From Craterostigma plantagineum (Eukaryota; Streptophyta; Magnoliopsida; Lamiales; Linderniaceae), in NCBI GenBank assembly GCA_027422505.1, contig JAPQWV010000018.1:15022001-15086000 (forward strand): DNA of 64,000 nt. Direction: 5' to 3'. Below are positions 29,345 to 40,236 of this stretch, one piece after another. Position 1 is the stretch's first letter; each line of letters starts with the position of its first letter. Below the pieces are notes generated by a model. It saw only the letters and a program-made list of their open reading frames with translations, ran no database searches and was not told where the DNA came from. The position numbers and the translations under genes were made by a program.

Positions 29345-29823
29345 TGTTGGCGTGGCAGCGGACCCGGTCGAGTAATATTGCGGCTAGTATTTGAACAATT
29401 AAAGATAAAAGTGGACACCGAGATTTAACGTGGAAAACCCCCAAACAAATCGGGGTAAAAACCACGGGCAAAGAAGAAGAATCCACTATAGAGGAAAAAT
29501 ATAGGAGTTACAACCTCTCGTACTACAAAGGAGAAAACCCTCAATACCTCTCTTTATAGTCGGAGAAAATACCCGACAAACTCTCTATTTATTTTCTCTC
29601 TATCTCTCTCTTTTATTTCTCTGTGGGATTCAATTTTTATCTGAGCCTTCGTAGCCTATTTATAGGCAACATATTTCATGTGGACAAGGTATATGAAAAT
29701 CAACGGCACATCAAAAAGGAAACGGCTTCTTTGATTATTCAATAACCCATTTGCGTTTCTTTTCCTTCTTTGACCATTCAATAAAGCCGTGTAGCAGCTC
29801 TGTTTGACCCTACTATGTCGACA
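29345..29823 (-). repeat. 3' LTR of the complete copia element
   Basis: TG...CA-bounded, 479 bp, paired with 33993-34472. The minus-strand purine-rich tract TCAAGTGGGAAAT (29824-29836) abuts it and would prime plus-strand synthesis. Confidence 0.93.
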
Positions 29824-29898
29824 ATTTCCCACTTGAAGATTTGATTGAGGATCAATCGGATCTTCACACCATTCTTTCTACCTTGCCATTCATGTTGC

Positions 29899-32800
29899 TT
29901 ACGTCTCCGCTAGGCCACTCGAGAAACGACACCAAACGAACTTGTCAGTGTTGACCGCTTTCGTCAAGAAATCTGCTAGGTTATCTTTCGTATGAATTTT
30001 CTGCATATCAACCGTGCCCTCTTCCACTTTCTCACGAACGAAGTGATACTGGACTCGTATGTGCTTAGACCTGGAATGAAAAGCTGGATTCCTTGCGAGA
30101 TGCAAGGCACTCTGACTGTCACAGAACAGAGGAATATTCTTCTGTTCGTGCCCGAGTTCCTCCATGGTCATTTTCAACCATACCGCCTCTTTACTTGCCT
30201 GCGTAGCTGCAACATATTCTGCTTCAGTTGTTGACGTTGCGACAACGGACTGAAGCTTCGATACCCAGCTTACGGCTCCGCTAGTAAGAGTGAACACATA
30301 ACCTGTGGTAGATTTGCTTTTGTCAAGATCACCTGCATAATCAGAGTCAACATACCCTCTGACAGTAAAGTCTGCTCCTCCGTAACATAATGCAACATCT
30401 GAGGTTCCTTTGATATATCGTAGGATCCTCTTCACCGCGCTCCAATGCTCTTTGCCCGGATTCGCCATGTGCCGACTCACTACTCCCACTGCATGTGCAA
30501 TGTCTGGTCGTGCACAAATCATCGCGAACATAAGACTTCCCACCGCTGATGCATACGGTACTCGAGACATTTCCATCCTCCCTTCTTCACTGCTAGGACT
30601 CATACTTGAGGATAATTTGAAATTAACAAGAAGTGGGGTAGAAATTGGCTTACAATCTTGCATATTGAAGCGTCGCAAGACCTTCCTCAGATAATTCTTC
30701 TGCGAAAGCCAAATCTTCTTGTTATTTCTGTCTCGGTAAATTTGCATCCCTAGAATGTTGTTTGCTGGTTCCAAGTCCTTCATTTCAAATTCCCTAGCCA
30801 ACTGTGCCTTGAGTTCTTCAACACGATCTTTGTTGGGGCCTGCTACCAACATGTCGTCAACATACAACAGTAATATGATAAAATCATTTTCACCAAACCT
30901 CTTGAAATATGCACAAGGGTCTGCGTTTAATCTGTTGTATTCAAGGCTCATGATGAAGGAATCAAATCTCTTATACCAACACCTCGGCGCCTGTTTGAGA
31001 CCGTATAGAGATTTGTTCAACCTGCAAACCAAGTTCCGTTTTTCTTTGTCTTCAAAACCTTCCGGCTGGAGCATATAAATCTCTTCTTCAAGATCTCCAT
31101 GAAGAAAAGCCGTCTTCACATCTAGTTGCTCTAGATGTAGGTCGAATGTAGCACACATCGCCAGGAGTACCCGAACAGTCGTCAGTCGAACCACAGGTGA
31201 AAATATCTCGTTGAAGTCGATGCCTTCTTTCTGAGCGTAGCCTTTAACCACCAGTCGTGCACGAAACCGCTCTACTTGATCATCGCTGTTCCGCTTGATC
31301 TTAAAGACCCATTTATTGCCGATTGCCTTTCTGCCATTCGGTAGTGGCACCAGCTCCCAAGTCTTATTTTTCCGTAGAGCTTCCATTTCTTCTTCCATTG
31401 CCGCCAACCACTGATCTGCATCAGAACTGTTCAGTGCTTCTTGAAGAGTTGATGGCTCTCCCTCATCAGTTAGAAGACAGTATGCAATGTTGCTGTCCAT
31501 GTCGTAATCTTCATGCCAGGATGGTGCGGTTCTTTTGCGTGTGCCCCTTCTAACTTCTGGCTCTGAAGATTCGCTTGGCCCTTCCTCGTGCTCCGGTGCT
31601 ACTTCAGAAGAATCTTGTTCGATAGACTTCCCTTTCGCCTGAATCGTCGTAGTCCCTGAGCGTTCCTTTATAGTGCTATCATTTTCTTCGATTAGTTTAT
31701 CTTCTAAGAAGATAACTTCCCTGCTGATGACAACCTTGTGGGCAGTGGGATCCCACAGGCGATACCCCTTCACACCATCAGCATACCCCAAGAACAAACA
31801 CTTCCTGGATTTCGGATCCAACTTCGTAGTTTCTTGGGCGTTGTACATCACGTACACAGGACTTCCAAATACATGGAGTTTGGAATAATCCGCTGGTTTT
31901 CCGGTCCACATCTCCATCGGCGTCTTCTGATCAATTGCCGTTGAAGGCGACCGATTGATCACGTAACAGGCGGTGTTAACTGCTTCTGCCCAGTATGATT
32001 TATCCAGACCTGCAGCTCCCAACATGGCTCTTGTTCTTTCCAACAGAGTCCTGTTCATCCGCTCCGCCACTCCATTTTGTTGTGGAGTATACGCCGTAGT
32101 GAAGTGCCTTTTGATGCCTTCCCTCTTGCAAAAGCTATCAAATTCCTTGCCAGTATATTCTCCTCCATTATCCGTCCTCAAACACTTGATCTTCTTCCCT
32201 GTATCAAGTTCGACCCGAGCCTTGAAATTCTTGAAGGTAACGAACACATCTCCCTTACCCTTGATGATATACACCCAACATCTCCTGGAGTAATCATCGA
32301 TGAAGGACACGAAGTACTTCCCTCCTCCTCGGGATGAAATCGGTGATTGCCATACATCAGAGTGAACCAATTCTAGAATACCGTTGCTTCTGGAATTTGA
32401 TGTGTTGAATTGTAGCCGATGCTGCTTGTTTGCTACGCAATGCTCACAGAACGGTAGTGACACCTTCGTGAGACCCGGAAGTAGATTCTGGCCCGCAAGA
32501 ATTTTCATTCCTTGTTCCGACATATGCCCGAGCTTCTGATGCCATAGCATAGTAGATCTTTCGGTTGAATTTTCCGAAGCCACAGACGCTTCGCCTTCTT
32601 GCACCGTCTCTCCCAACAGCATATACAAATTTGCAGCAGCCTTTTCACCTTTCATGACTACAAGTGCTCTACGGAATATTTTCATTATTCCTCTCCGAAC
32701 TTTGATTTCACAGCCAAGATCATCAAGTTGTCCCACAGACAATAAATTCTTCTTCAGACCTTCCACGTGCCGTACTCCTTGAATAGTGCGAACTGTACCG

Positions 32801-33795
32801 TCGTGCAACTTCAACCTCACGGTTCCAACGCCTATGATCTTTAAGGCATTGTCTTCGCAACTGTACACAGATCCTCCTAAGATAGGTTCGTAGTGGTTGA
32901 ACCAGTCTCTTCGAGAGGTCATATGATAAGTTGCGCCCGAGTCAAGAAGCCATATATCATCATACGACTTCCTACTCTCCGTTGAGATAGCTGCTTCGCT
33001 ACACAATACGTCTCCACCTGACGCGTTTGCCAGATTTCCCTGAGGATTGGAGTTCTTCAGGCTCCAACAATCCTTCTTCAAGTGACCCTTCTTTCCACAG
33101 TGGTAGCATTTCATATCCTTCTTCTTACTTCTTGATTTTCCCCTGCCTTGAGTGTGACTCCCACTTGAACCACGTTCCGTTGACCTCCCTCTCATCACCG
33201 TCAAAGCTTCGACCTGTTGAGCGCCGGCTTGCTGGTCCTCCTTGTTCTTTCGCCGATTTTCTTCTTCGAGAATAGCAGCCGCGAGGTTATTGAAGACCAG
33301 AACTTTCGCGTTGTTCGTCAAGTTGATGATGAGTTGATCATACGAATCAGGCAGACTTTGAAGTAGAATTTCTGCACGTTCTTTATCCTCTGTTTTATAC
33401 CCCAACGACGTTAGCTGGGAAAATAGAGTATTCAAGACGTTGAGATGCTCCGTCACCGAAGTAGATTCAGACATTCTCAAGGTGAACAATTTTCTCTTCA
33501 AGAAAATTTTGTTGTGTAACGACGTCGGCTCGTACAGATTTGTTAGATGATCCCAAATTTCCTTTGCCGTTTTCTTTTCTTCTACGCTGGACAATATCTC
33601 ATCTGCTAGTGCCAGATGGAGATTTGCGACAGCGCTCCCGTCCATCTCGTTCCATTTCTTGTCATCTGTCACGGTGGATGGTTTTCCATCGATAGCCTCC
33701 AGACAGCCGTCCTTTCGCAAGATCGCCTTTATCTTTAATTTCCACAGTGAAAAATTCCTCCCGTTGAATTTTTCGATATCAAACTTTGCCGCCAT
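29899..33795 (-). CDS. Copia Gag-Pol polyprotein (intact, 1298 aa)
   Basis: One uninterrupted ORF. Gag occupies about residues 1-220 (opening FDIEKFNGRNFSLWKLKI). The zinc knuckle CYHCGKKGHLKKDC is at about 230-243. The aspartic protease motif DSGATYHM is at about 285-292. An HHCC zinc-binding GAG-pre-integrase segment (WHQKLGHMS then CEHC) precedes the integrase core, which has HSDVW, RTDNGGEY and QQNGVAERMNR with the expected D,D,E residues. The RT has [23 protein letters not shown] and the catalytic YVDDM. RNase H closes the protein (YVDSDYAGD, STTEAEYVA, HIRVQYHF). Protease-integrase-RT-RNase H order defines copia. The polyprotein should be cleaved in virus-like particles and make an integrating cDNA. 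No stop or frameshift is visible, so it may still be competent. Confidence 0.95.
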   Translation of the reverse strand: MAAKFDIEKFNGRNFSLWKLKIKAILRKDGCLEAIDGKPSTVTDDKKWNEMDGSAVANLHLALADEILSSVEEKKTAKEIWDHLTNLYEPTSLHNKIFLKRKLFTLRMSESTSVTEHLNVLNTLFSQLTSLGYKTEDKERAEILLQSLPDSYDQLIINLTNNAKVLVFNNLAAAILEEENRRKNKEDQQAGAQQVEALTVMRGRSTERGSSGSHTQGRGKSRSKKKDMKCYHCGKKGHLKKDCWSLKNSNPQGNLANASGGDVLCSEAAISTESRKSYDDIWLLDSGATYHMTSRRDWFNHYEPILGGSVYSCEDNALKIIGVGTVRLKLHDGTVRTIQGVRHVEGLKKNLLSVGQLDDLGCEIKVRRGIMKIFRRALVVMKGEKAAANLYMLLGETVQEGEASVASENSTERSTMLWHQKLGHMSEQGMKILAGQNLLPGLTKVSLPFCEHCVANKQHRLQFNTSNSRSNGILELVHSDVWQSPISSRGGGKYFVSFIDDYSRRCWVYIIKGKGDVFVTFKNFKARVELDTGKKIKCLRTDNGGEYTGKEFDSFCKREGIKRHFTTAYTPQQNGVAERMNRTLLERTRAMLGAAGLDKSYWAEAVNTACYVINRSPSTAIDQKTPMEMWTGKPADYSKLHVFGSPVYVMYNAQETTKLDPKSRKCLFLGYADGVKGYRLWDPTAHKVVISREVIFLEDKLIEENDSTIKERSGTTTIQAKGKSIEQDSSEVAPEHEEGPSESSEPEVRRGTRKRTAPSWHEDYDMDSNIAYCLLTDEGEPSTLQEALNSSDADQWLAAMEEEMEALRKNKTWELVPLPNGRKAIGNKWVFKIKRNSDDQVERFRARLVVKGYAQKEGIDFNEIFSPVVRLTTVRVLLAMCATFDLHLEQLDVKTAFLHGDLEEEIYMLQPEGFEDKEKRNLVCRLNKSLYGLKQAPRCWYKRFDSFIMSLEYNRLNADPCAYFKRFGENDFIILLLYVDDMLVAGPNKDRVEELKAQLAREFEMKDLEPANNILGMQIYRDRNNKKIWLSQKNYLRKVLRRFNMQDCKPISTPLLVNFKLSSSMSPSSEEGRMEMSRVPYASAVGSLMFAMICARPDIAHAVGVVSRHMANPGKEHWSAVKRILRYIKGTSDVALCYGGADFTVRGYVDSDYAGDLDKSKSTTGYVFTLTSGAVSWVSKLQSVVATSTTEAEYVAATQASKEAVWLKMTMEELGHEQKNIPLFCDSQSALHLARNPAFHSRSKHIRVQYHFVREKVEEGTVDMQKIHTKDNLADFLTKAVNTDKFVWCRFSSGLAET

Positions 33796-33977
33796 AATTT
33801 CTGCTCAGTCGTGAGCGATACCTCCGACGGGGTTGCAGCAGATAATTATTGAACTCGTACCGGCTTTTTCGTCACCGTAACAAGGGCAGTATAATATCTA
33901 TTATTTTCTGATGTGGAGGGTCCACGTTAGTGGCAACCACAGAGCATACGATAAATAAATATATAAAACCCAAGTTA

Positions 33978-33990
33978 GGCTCTGATACCA
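33978..33990 (-). promoter_or_regulatory. Primer-binding site (initiator Met tRNA)
   Basis: On the minus strand TGGTATCAGAGCC begins two bases inside the 5' LTR. It is complementary to the 3' end of plant initiator-Met tRNA, the usual copia primer. Confidence 0.9.
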
Positions 33991-33992
33991 AT

Positions 33993-34472
33993 TGTTGGCG
34001 TGGCAGCGGACCCGGTCGAGTAATATTGCGGCTAGTATTTGAACAATTAAAGATAAAAGTGGACACCGAGATTTAACGTGGAAAACCCCCAAACAAATCG
34101 GGGTAAAAACCACGGGCAAGGAAGAAGAATCCATTATAGAGGAAAAATATAGGAGTTACAACCTCTCGTACTACAAAGGAGAAAACCCTCAATACCTCTC
34201 TTTATAGTCGGAGAAAATACCCGACAAACTCTCTATTTATTTTCTCTCTATCTCTCTCTTTTATTTCTCTGTGGGATTCAATTTTTATCTGAGCCTTCGT
34301 AGCCTATTTATAGGCAACATATTTCATGTGGACAAGGTATATGAAAATCAACGGCACATCAAAAAGGAAAACGGCTTCTTTGATTATTCAATAACCCATT
34401 TGCGTTTCTTTTCCTTCTTTGACCATTCAATAAAGCCGTGTAGCAGCTCTGTTTGACCCTACTATGTCGACA
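33993..34472 (-). repeat. 5' LTR of the complete copia element
   Basis: 480 bp and promoter-bearing for the minus-strand element. It is paired with 29345-29823, with only three differences noticed between them. Confidence 0.93.
34305..34313 (-). promoter_or_regulatory. TATA box in the copia 5' LTR
   Basis: The minus strand reads CTATAAATA within the LTR; the same box is in the 3' LTR at 29657-29665. It is the likely core promoter of the element. Confidence 0.6.
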
Positions 34473-36084
34473 AAAATGACTTCAATGCCCAACGTTGTTA
34501 TCTAGCGTCATCAATCTTATTAAAATAATTTAAGGTACAAATAGAGAAACAGTGCAATTCGAGTAGGCTCTTGCGATAGCGAGAAATATAGGTCATAGGC
34601 ATATTATTAGAGTTTGTAGATTACGACGAAATTCTCCTGTTCATTACCCCATACACGTTTATAATATATATTATATCAACTCTTGAAACAGATGAATGGT
34701 CATAGAAAAATAAATATAGGGTCAAATTTACCATACAGAACTATAAAAAGACGATTGCCTCTCATGATCAACCCAACCATCAAAGGAGAATTGGAAAAAA
34801 AAACAAGTGAGCGTTAATAAATTGGAAGTGGAACGTCATACGTGGCTTCAATATGTTGAGATTATAATTTTTACTTTGCACCACATCAGAATAATTCAAA
34901 CTTTGTAACCATTTAACAAATCAAGAGGCTCTCTCCCCATATCACCAATTTTTCACAAGTTGCATTTCATTATTATCAAAGCGTCACAACCGTCCCACGC
35001 GTCCGCCACAGTACAACTATTCATCTATTCATGATCAGTATCTTGGGTAGCATAATAATATTCAGCATCCACCGAACCAGAAATACATCGTCGTTGTTTC
35101 CGTTGTCCCAACAGCTGATATAGTCTTTCTGACCTCAAGTCCAAAGAAGTTTACTGCGCGGCGTGGCACATATATATCACACATGGCGAAAGACATGCGC
35201 CATTTCTGAAAAAAAATGGCCGCAAGGCTTCACCATGGCGCGTTGCCCATGACGCTACAACATAAGCTTATATGGGCCTTGAAAAAAATTGTGGGCTCAA
35301 ACACAGGGCCATATTTGAAAAAACATTAATTTTCTGTTCATACGGCCTTTGTGTGCTTTCGCAGTAATGTGGTGCGTGCATTGTGGCCGCAACAATTAAA
35401 AAACGCATCAAAGCCGCATCGATCTATCCCAACTGTAACAAAATAAATTTTGTTAGCACAACTATTCGACTTAGTGATATAATCGGAGCCGAAATTTAGG
35501 CATGTGCGCCCTGCTGCACAAGTCCAAATTTTTTGGGACCGTTTTGGGGCTTTCATTTGGTCCAATATCCCCTGGATTTTAGGACCACTATTCTACAACA
35601 CATTACCCATAATTCATTTATATCAATGTTGGGCCGTCGTATAATATACGAATGGACTCACAAAAACTGAAGAAAAAAAGGGCCCTGAATCCTATATATA
35701 CAATTAAATGTAGTTTTCATCCCCTTCCACCACGTGTCCCATAATAAAAAAGTCTAATATGTCCTTGCTTAGCTTGGTTACGTTTGCTAGTATTACTTAA
35801 ATATTATTTTATCTTTAAACCACCATATAACACGGTTGACTACAACTTCCCCACTAACACAACTTTCTATTTTTAAACTAATTTTTTAATTATCTCCCCT
35901 AATCATGGGAAATCATTTCACAACTAACAGTGTCCATTTTCATTATATTAAACAAATAAAAAATAAAGTAGTGAGATTATTTTTTCGTTAAACCATTTAG
36001 CTTATATTATTGTTGTTATACAAGAATGTTATATTAATTACACATATATTACTCCCATGAAATACACTGGCATAAAACTAGTAT
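34473..36084. other. Intergenic, no gene recognised
   Basis: AT-rich sequence with a few GC-rich patches near 34990-35600. ORFs here are short and have no family motif. I see no transposon ends beyond the target duplication of the copia element at its left border. Confidence 0.45.
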
Positions 36085-36410
36085 TGTTAGGAAATATTTA
36101 TTGTGTTCAATTAATTATTTTATCTTGGCTTTGTAATTTATATTAAGCTAGGACCAGATTGTAAATATACCTAACATGTGGGTATATTAGTTACGTTTGG
36201 GTTTAATAGCCAATTAGGGCTTATGTATAAATACCCTAAACATTGCAATGTTCAGGGTTCCGGATTCAGAATCAGTAGCTCACGCCTCCCACTCTGTACA
36301 AACTCTGCACATCGTCTACTGGTATTACTGCTCTTTAGCATACGAAATTCATCGTCCAAGGTAATACCAATTATATGAATCTTGTCAAGGTTGGATAAAT
36401 CGGACCAACA
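36085..36410 (+). repeat. 5' LTR of a decayed copia element
   Basis: A 326-bp TG...CA block starting TGTTAGGAAATATTTATTG and ending ATAAATCGGACCAACA, immediately followed by a primer-binding site. Its end sequences resemble those of the LTR at 53194-53489 (TGTTAGGATATT... and ...CGGGACCAACA on the minus strand), suggesting related elements. It contains a TATA-like GTATAAATA near 36225. Confidence 0.8.
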
Positions 36411-36412
36411 AG

Positions 36413-36425
36413 TGGTATCAGAGCC
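36413..36425 (+). promoter_or_regulatory. Primer-binding site (initiator Met tRNA)
   Basis: TGGTATCAGAGCC lies two bases after the LTR end, as in the intact copia element at 33978-33990. Confidence 0.85.
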
Positions 36426-39400
36426 AAACGCGCTCAGATTTGAGAAAAATTTTCGAAATTATATTTTTTGGTGTTCTTCGTGTTCTTCAGAATTTTCGAA
36501 TTTTTTTATATATTTTGGTGTTTTAATGTTGGTTGAGTGTTTAGGATTGAAGATTAAGTGTTTTTGATTCATTTCTCAAACCTAATTTGAATAATTTTGG
36601 GTTCTGAGATTGAAATTTTATGTGTTTTTAGGGCGTCAGTTATTTTTTTAAATTTTTGCAAAACCCAGTTTCGAAAATATCTCTCGAGTTTAAATTTGAA
36701 GCTCTTGAACTCTCTCAGCGAATTTTAATGTTTTCGACATCCTAGAATTGTAAAATTAATTTTGACTTCACCAGAACCTCTCGAGAAGCTGTATTTCGAA
36801 AAGTCAGAATTTATATTTTAAAGTTTAAAGATTTCGATAATTCAATTTCACAGGTTTTCGTTGTTCACTTCGAGAAATTCAATTTTGATTTTGTTAGCTC
36901 TTCAAAAACCTCATCATCACCTTTGCGAAAACCATCACATACCCTTGGACACCTCGAAATCCTAAACCACTCGAAAAAATTAATCAAAATCAATTGCAAA
37001 AAGGTTGGACATCTCGAAATCCTTCCACAAAGGCAATCCACTAACTAATGAGATCATCCACGTGGCCTTGCTCATCATCACTCATCATTGTCTTTTATTT
37101 CTCATATGTATATATATTAAAAAAAGGTGAATCTATATAAAGATATCCAATTGGATAAATTTTCACATAGGTACTCATGTCAGAAAATTTTACAGATAGG
37201 TACCCAATTTAATTTTTACCAGTTTCTTTAATCATGTCGTACCTTCCTGTGTGTATATTGCGTACATAATACGTTGATATAGCATACGTCGTACCTAAGG
37301 CATACCTGTGTGTTAAATAGAGCGTACCTAAATATAGCATACGTCGTACCATTTTCTGTTATATAGGGTACCAAATGTTAGGGTACCCAAATGTGTTGTA
37401 TGGTGTATTTTTGGGGATCGGGTACCTATGTGCAAAAAATTTATTCTGTTAGGTACCTACATATAAAAAATCCTGACAGGGTACTAAATTACAAGTTTTT
37501 ATCCAACTAGGTACTTATGTGTAAAGATTCCTAAACAATTATATATATATATATATATATCTATATAATAATAGTAATAAATAAATAAATTCTTCAAATC
37601 TACAAAGCGCGTCAACGATCAAATATCCAACTAGATTAAAGTAAAATAAAAAAAACCATGGACTTCAACGCAACGACGTCTACCTCAGTACAAAAGCGAA
37701 GTTTATCTATCAATCAAGAAAGTACTGTAAAGGAATTAGAAGCTCGCTAAGAGAATAACCATAACTGTCTCCTTGTCAGCTTAAGTGAAAAAGCATCTCT
37801 CAATTGCAAGCTTGAAGCAATGCAAATGAGACTCGATGATCGTGACAAAGAAATAGAAAGACAAAAAGCGAAATGAGTCAACTACCAGTTTGAAAAAGAG
37901 CGAAGACGGGATACTCACTAAGACTTGTCAATATAACTTCATGTATAGCGAGCGTAACGAGTTATACTCTAAAATTAGGAGTTTAGAGGACATTCTAACA
38001 AAAAGAGCGCAAGCAAATCAAAATTCCTCTAAGAACCTAGCGTCAAAGTGGGAAAGTAATCTACATTCTAACAAACCTGCTTCTTGTTGGGAAATTCCAG
38101 AGGTTGCTAACAAAATTTCCAATTTGAATGCAACTTTGGAATCAGAAAGAGTAGGTTTTCAAGCAGAAAAGCAAAAAACTTTTAGAGGAGATATCAAATC
38201 TCAAAAATTCCCCGCCCTTACCTGTCCCAAATAATCATTCTATAGAAATATCATTGTCTAAGCAGGATAAGGGAACTCAAATTGACGCTTTTGTTCCTAA
38301 AATTAAAACAGAGAAAACTTTTACTAATAATTCTAAGTTAATATTGACTGAAGCTGAAACATTAAGTAAAAGTCGAACTTTAAAGATAGCTAAGGAATAA
38401 ATGAAATTAAGAAGGAGAAAGGAAAAGCTAAATTGTTTGCGAAAATTAAAGCCGAAAATGTTCAAGAGTTCTCCTCTCCCATTCCTATCAAAAGAGAAGT
38501 GTGCAAAGAAGAAGTTCAAAGCTCAAGCAAGCAAACTTCTTAAGCCCCAAAAACATTTCTTTCTTTAAAGAATGATAGATGTGGAACTGCTTACGCATTC
38601 AAAAATGTTAATCTCTCTAGTAAGCAAAGTTCTAAGAAAAATCATCATTTTGATGTGAATCGTGTGAACACTTCACATAGGAAGAACATTTCATGTACTA
38701 ACAAAGCCGATAATTCTATATGTTCTTATGCCTTCCTGAAATATTCCGTCCAAGTTAAGTCTGAGAAACATCTTATGCGACTGGCTTCGGAGAAAATTTT
38801 TAAATCTTCTTCGAATAACACGTTCACCTGTGCTGAAATATCATACCCGTGTCAAACTAGTCCTAAATGGGTACCTGAAACTACATTAATGGATGATTTA
38901 GGACAAGATTTGACACCTTATGTGCTTAATCCGTTTTCTGCTAATAAGAGAGGACCCATCCAAAAATGGGTACCAAAGTCCCGATAATGTTTTGCAGACA
39001 TCCCAGCATGGGTAGGTACTAAGAGAGCTGCTCCACACTCATGACTGGTATGCGACGAGGACAGCCAAACATCCCAGCGTGTATGATATCTTGGGTTGCT
39101 CCACATACACTGCTGGTTAGCGATGCGAGCAACCAAACGAGGGTACATCATAGCCATGCATGCTTGAAAGAACTTTAAAATTCAAATTTTAGCATGCATA
39201 TGAACTGAAATGACTAAAAACCCTCCTATAGGTACATTATAGATATGCATGCTTCAAAAAGACATTAAATTCCAAATTTTCGCATGCATACATGAATTTA
39301 AATGCATTAAATACCATGTTATAGGTACATTTTTTATTATGCATGCCTCTTAACGAATTTTCGAGCTTACATTTTCTGTATGCATATGAGCTGAAGCGCA

Positions 39401-39800
39401 AAATACCTATTCTAACTTAGAGCGATAAAAACGTACATTCCAATGCATTTTTAAAGAACAATAATTCTTTACTTTGCATTTGCTTTGAAAACAAATAAAT
39501 ACGTTCACGCTTAATTAATTGGGAGAGAACTTACATGTTTAAAGGTGCATGCATTGAGGGGGAGTATCAGTCCATATTTACGAGGGGTAGCTATTTTTAA
39601 AGAAAAACAACTCGTATATTTGGCTTAAGGTGAGCAATAATTAAAATTTTGAGGGAGAGCGAACTTAATGTGTGAACTTAGGAAAAGAGACTCTAGAACG
39701 ATAATTTAATCCGAATGTGCATCTTTTGAGGGGGAGTAATTCATTTTTAAGAAGCATAATTTGAAGGGAGGATTAAAATATATATATATATATATATAAT
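36426..39800 (+). pseudogene. Internal relic of a copia (Sirevirus-like) element, pol deleted
   Basis: Plus-strand frames contain coiled-coil text such as SINQESTVKELEAR, EKASLNCKLEAMQMRLDD and YSERNELYSKIRSLEDIL (37.67-37.99 kb). Lys-rich linker remnants follow, and then GPIQKWVPK (38955), a motif that normally sits just upstream of the copia protease in Sirevirus-like gag. No protease, integrase, RT or RNase H follows. Instead there are tandem repeats (39.1-39.4 kb) and purine tracts GAGGGGGAG at 39557 and 39730, of the kind that precede a 3' LTR. I find no matching 3' LTR. Stops interrupt the frames throughout. Confidence 0.6.
39135..39420 (+). repeat. Diverged tandem repeat around GCATGC words
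   Basis: About three copies of a unit near 90 bp: ATGCATGCTT..., AAATTTT(AG/CG)CATGCATA, then TATAGGTACATT. The copies start near 39152, 39250 and 39335. It is part of the decayed copia interior. Confidence 0.55.
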
Positions 39801-39905
39801 ATAAATAATATAATATAGAGTTACTATTACATTATTAATAAGATAATACATATAAATAATATAATATAGAGTTACTATTACATTATTAATAAGATAATAC
39901 ATATA
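39797..39905 (+). repeat. Two-copy 53-bp tandem repeat
   Basis: The unit TAAATAATATAATATAGAG plus TTACTATTACATTATTAATA plus AGATAATACATA occurs twice back to back, next to an AT microsatellite (39778-39797). Confidence 0.8.
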
Positions 39906-40036
39906 TATATAAGGAAAAGAAAAAGAAAGGCCTCATACTCTCGTAATCTTGCTTCAAAAGAATTCCCCCGTCTTCCAAAGATAAACTTCAAGGACGAATC
40001 TCAAGCCTACAACAGTCAACACTCTTCAAAAGGCGA

Positions 40037-40111
40037 TGATGGCTTCTAGTGCTAACTTTGCAGTAACCTCAACAGACCTGCTCCGAACCGCTGACCAAAA
40101 TCAAGCATAAT
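40037..40111 (+). other. Short ORF, possible retroelement gag start
   Basis: A 24-codon ORF starting MMASSANFAVTSTDLL and ending in TAA lies between the copia relic and the laccase 3' end. The wording is reminiscent of the first residues of some copia gag proteins, but it is too short to assign. Confidence 0.2.
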
Positions 40112-40236
40112 GATACAACAATGTGTAATGCGTGCATAAAAGACGATTTGAATGGCAATGTAGAAATACAGAAATTATTAATGAATTTGACGTAGTAAAA
40201 TGAATTATCACTTGTTCTATGTTAAGTATGCTTAGT

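Larger units (their letters stand above)
29345..34472 (-). mobile_element. Complete Ty1/copia LTR retrotransposon, probably recent
   Basis: The LTRs are 29345-29823 (479 bp) and 33993-34472 (480 bp), both TGTTGGCG...GTCGACA. By eye they differ at two bases and one single-base indel. The 5-bp target duplication AAAAT is perfect (29340-29344, 34473-34477). The element reads on the minus strand: primer-binding site TGGTATCAGAGCC next to the right (5') LTR, a single gag-pol ORF, then a purine tract AAGTGGGAAAT before the left (3') LTR. Gag and RT features suit the Tork/Tnt1-like part of copia, but lineage is tentative. Confidence 0.95.

Noticed and set aside
29992..33275. Many plus-strand ORFs of 60-107 codons across 30-33.3 kb
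   Set aside because: They are antisense shadows of the intact copia polyprotein on the minus strand and show no family motifs.
35338..35565. 75-codon minus-strand ORF with several Cys residues
   Set aside because: No recognisable Cys spacing or family; most likely a chance ORF in intergenic DNA.
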